Positions 61,701-64,000 of a stretch of 64,000 nucleotides of DNA are shown in pieces; within the stretch, counting starts at the first letter, position 1, and each line of letters opens with the position of its first letter. Where the stretch lies: the NCBI GenBank assembly GCA_009733575.1, contig ML769567.1:1-64000 (forward strand). The letters are read 5' to 3'. The notes under the pieces are model-generated. The model was not told the origin of the DNA. It saw only the letters and a list, made by a program, of their open reading frames with translations, and did no database searches. Origin of the DNA: Gymnopus androsaceus JB14. Lineage: Eukaryota; Basidiomycota; Agaricomycetes; Agaricales; Omphalotaceae. Made by a program: the position numbers and the translations under genes.

Positions 61701-63036
61701 GGTCATGATCGTTTGCACAGATACCATCGTCTATAAAAGAGCTGTTAGATGGAGTTTAATAAAAGACGATGGTATCTTACGCCTATCTCGGCTGGGCCAA
61801 AGGGCTGATCGTATATCATGGGCAACGGCTCCGCTTGACGATTGGGAATGGGAGAGAAGAATTTCGATGCAATTTCCGCTAGTTCATCCAGTGATTCTAG
61901 ACGATCGAATGAGCTGAGAAGCCATGAAAGAAGATAGATATGCGACATACCTTTTCCTAAGATTGCAAGATGCATTCTGCTGGCACAATATTCTTTGCTC
62001 CACCATTCGACTAACCTCCTTCGTGTTTCTCTTCCAATAGCTCCGCCATCTGCCTCTGCTTCGCTATTAATGGATGAAACCGAAGGGGCCGGAGAAGCCA
62101 TTCTCGACGGAATCGGTGACGGGCTGACGTTGAGATTAGATGTTGCCGCGTTTCCATTTTCCAAAGGTAGTTTACCCTTGGCCTTCGAATCTTTGGCTGC
62201 CTGGCTCAAGGATTCTCTGTTCCCGCTTCCAAATTTATTCCAAACGTGTCCTGGCTTGCTGAGATGCTTGCTGAGTTGGAAGATTCTCCATAGATCGCTT
62301 TGGTGGTTTTTTTTGTGCTCGGAATCGACTGCATTCAGCTCACGAGAAGTACATGAAGGAGCGAAGAGTGGAGAGTGAAAGAATCCTGAAAAACGCGCTA
62401 GGGCTCCGGAAAGCTCGGATGTCGCAACACTAAAATAATAATTCGTGTTCGAGGTAGAGGTATACGCATTGGATCCACCATTGTTTTTGGCAAGAAACTA
62501 GATATTATGGTTGAGGGGAAGTTTACGATTGTATACATGTTACACACCTCCGAATACTCGTTCTCTTTGGGAAATTGTTCTGTGCCCTGCGATAATGATA
62601 AGTCATCAACTTCAAAAGCAATCTTTCAGCTTACCATGAACAATAAATGCTCACAAAAGTGAGCCAGCCCTGGCATATCATCCTGGTAGTTTGGATTAGC
62701 TCAAATTCTATGGGGATGACCTAAATCACTCACTGGATCCGATAAATGGCCTACTGCGACATCCAAACTGGCTGCAGCCTTGTCAGCTTTACCGTCATGA
62801 ATCAAGACAGCCTCGAGGCCATTCTCGAGCTTAATTCTTCTGTATTCTCTGTCATCCTGCGGGGATTTATGCATGGGTTTGGTGAAGACGGAAAACGGAG
62901 GAATTCCATCTTGTGTAGGGGTGACGCGTCTCCAGTCTGCTTCTGTGGCCATTCCAGCAGAAATTTTGAACGACAGGCGATTCAGAGTTTTGGAACGAAA
63001 TAGAGAAGGATATAGTTTGGAAGACAATGAAAGCAT
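58785..63036 (-). pseudogene. Insulin-degrading-enzyme-like M16 peptidase, copy 2 (frameshifted)
   Basis: It is the inverted paralogue of 17919-22102, alike through exons and introns. It keeps an N-terminal extension with mitochondrial-presequence character (MLSLSSKLYPSLFRSKTLNR) absent from copy 1, the zinc motif HFCEH (62647-62661), ELNAVDSEHKKN, LIGHEGPGSLYSYLK and RTKEQLGYIVSC-like sequence. Compared with copy 1 it has an extra base near 61331-61334 (before CAIISDIRFRF), another near 61221-61236 (PYP/ALLLSAATV), and one base missing near 59340-59344 (INTG/LDFYK). Each shifts the frame, and no nearby splice site repairs them. Where copy 1 has its single indel, copy 2 is intact (SPIPSRMASPAPS). 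Confidence 0.8.
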
Positions 63037-64000
63037 TCGTCAACTCCCGGAGTTTTAAATAGAAGGTTTGGTGAGCAATTATCGGGCGTCCATTGTTCAA
63101 TGCCACGTACACGTGAGTTCTGAGTCGTGAGTTCTGAGTACCTTATAGGTGGTACTACTTCAGTACTCAACAGTCATATACTCTCTGTGGCTCTTGAAGC
63201 TACCCTCTCAGTCGTTGCTACCAGCCTCAAATCCTGTCTACTCTCCGCATTATTCCCGTCAAAATCGCGTTGGCTGCCACAATGCAAACGACAGAATGTC
63301 GTGATTCGGAGTCAACCAGAACATCACCACGAAAGTCTATGAATCCATAACAAATATGCTTTCACCGATCGAAGATGGTACTTCTACCATTTGCCCCCCT
63401 AAATAACTGTTGCATTTGTTTTTCCTTGCCATGGTAAATCCAGGCCTCCCAATATCCTCGGTTGATTAACACCATCCAACTTCGTATACTATGATATCTC
63501 CACCGTAAAAAAGGACCGTCAGATATTCAAGGACTCGTAGATGTTTTTCCGCACAAAAACAGATGCAATTCGTACAATGCCAACAGAGATCCTCCTTTCC
63601 ATTTTCAGGGCAGAAGAGCTTCATGTCAAATACCCCGAGATCCTTCGGGCCTTATATACTTAACATGGATTGAGGGAAGATGAGGAAATGCTATCAATGG
63701 AGATGATGAAGGGCGATGCGGTGATGGCGGTTCGAATTTTGAAATTCGTTTTATTATCTTAATTTATTGGCTCATGGTTGACTCCTCAGAGGTTGCGCTT
63801 TGAGGCCCTTGCGAAGGCCTCTGGAACGTTTTTTCTAGCCATGGCATAGCTCCGTTAACGTTCACAACTTCATACTTATAGGTTAAGGCAGATCTCCACC
63901 GACGAATGTTTATCGGTATCAGCAGCGATCATCAAAGATCCTTTCTCCGTCGCATCATAGATAAGGAGAAAATATGTAACAGATAAAACCTGACGAAAAC
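63037..64000. other. Promoter side of M16 copy 2 and an F-box-like ORF fragment
   Basis: A 40-codon plus-strand ORF at 63541-63663 reads MPTEILLSIFRAEELHV in the middle, which resembles the first helix of agaricomycete F-box-like domains, and stops at TAA. Nothing continues it in any frame that I can see, so it is a remnant at best. The rest has no supported feature. Confidence 0.3.

Overview
The window looks like nuclear DNA of a mushroom-forming basidiomycete (Agaricomycetes). Genes are dense and cut by many short GT-AG introns, mostly about 46 to 60 bases. Families typical of that group are present: F-box proteins, a DUF6593-type protein, a C2-like/NACHT receptor, a hAT relic, and a GH5 cellulase carrying a fungal CBM1. 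All identifications were made by eye from translated sequence; no database search was run.

Layout. 1-7.5 kb is transposon territory: a broken hAT transposase, two inverted ~670-base LTR-like repeats, and two spliced ORFs lying next to LTR-like sequence with no recognisable pol gene. 7.6-13.4 kb (minus strand) is an NLR-type receptor gene. It has a C2-like N-terminus, a NACHT NTPase domain, and a tail of HEAT repeats in which nearly every repeat is its own ~126-base exon separated by an almost identical ~46-base intron. The gene is broken by a 233-base MITE with a TA target duplication, by one in-frame TAG and by indels in the distal repeats. 15-17 kb holds a membrane protein (DUF4203-like). 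17.9-22.1 kb holds an insulin-degrading-enzyme-like M16 peptidase on the plus strand. 22.5-27.7 kb holds an alpha/beta-barrel protein, an NmrA-like reductase, an F-box protein and an unknown gene.

28-33.7 kb is a small cellulolytic cluster: a GH1 beta-glucosidase and a CBM1-GH5 endoglucanase, tail to tail. 35.5-42.2 kb holds a DUF6593-like gene, a serine beta-lactamase-like hydrolase, glucosamine-6-phosphate N-acetyltransferase (GNA1), a CinA C-terminal domain protein and a GPI-type surface protein, all on the minus strand. 43.6-48.3 kb holds an FtsJ-type methyltransferase and a divergent pair of redox enzymes (old yellow enzyme and medium-chain reductase). 51.6-58.0 kb is the meiotic helicase MER3/HFM1, divergent from CKS1 over only 118 bases. 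A fragment of the helicase 3' end is duplicated at 48.4 kb. 58.8-63.0 kb is a second, inverted and decaying copy of the M16 peptidase, so the block from 22 to 59 kb is flanked by ~4.3-kb inverted repeats.

The most unusual object is the NLR gene. Its phase-symmetric exon cassettes would let the repeat number change without breaking the reading frame, and its MITE insertion is precise enough that the empty site can be read directly.
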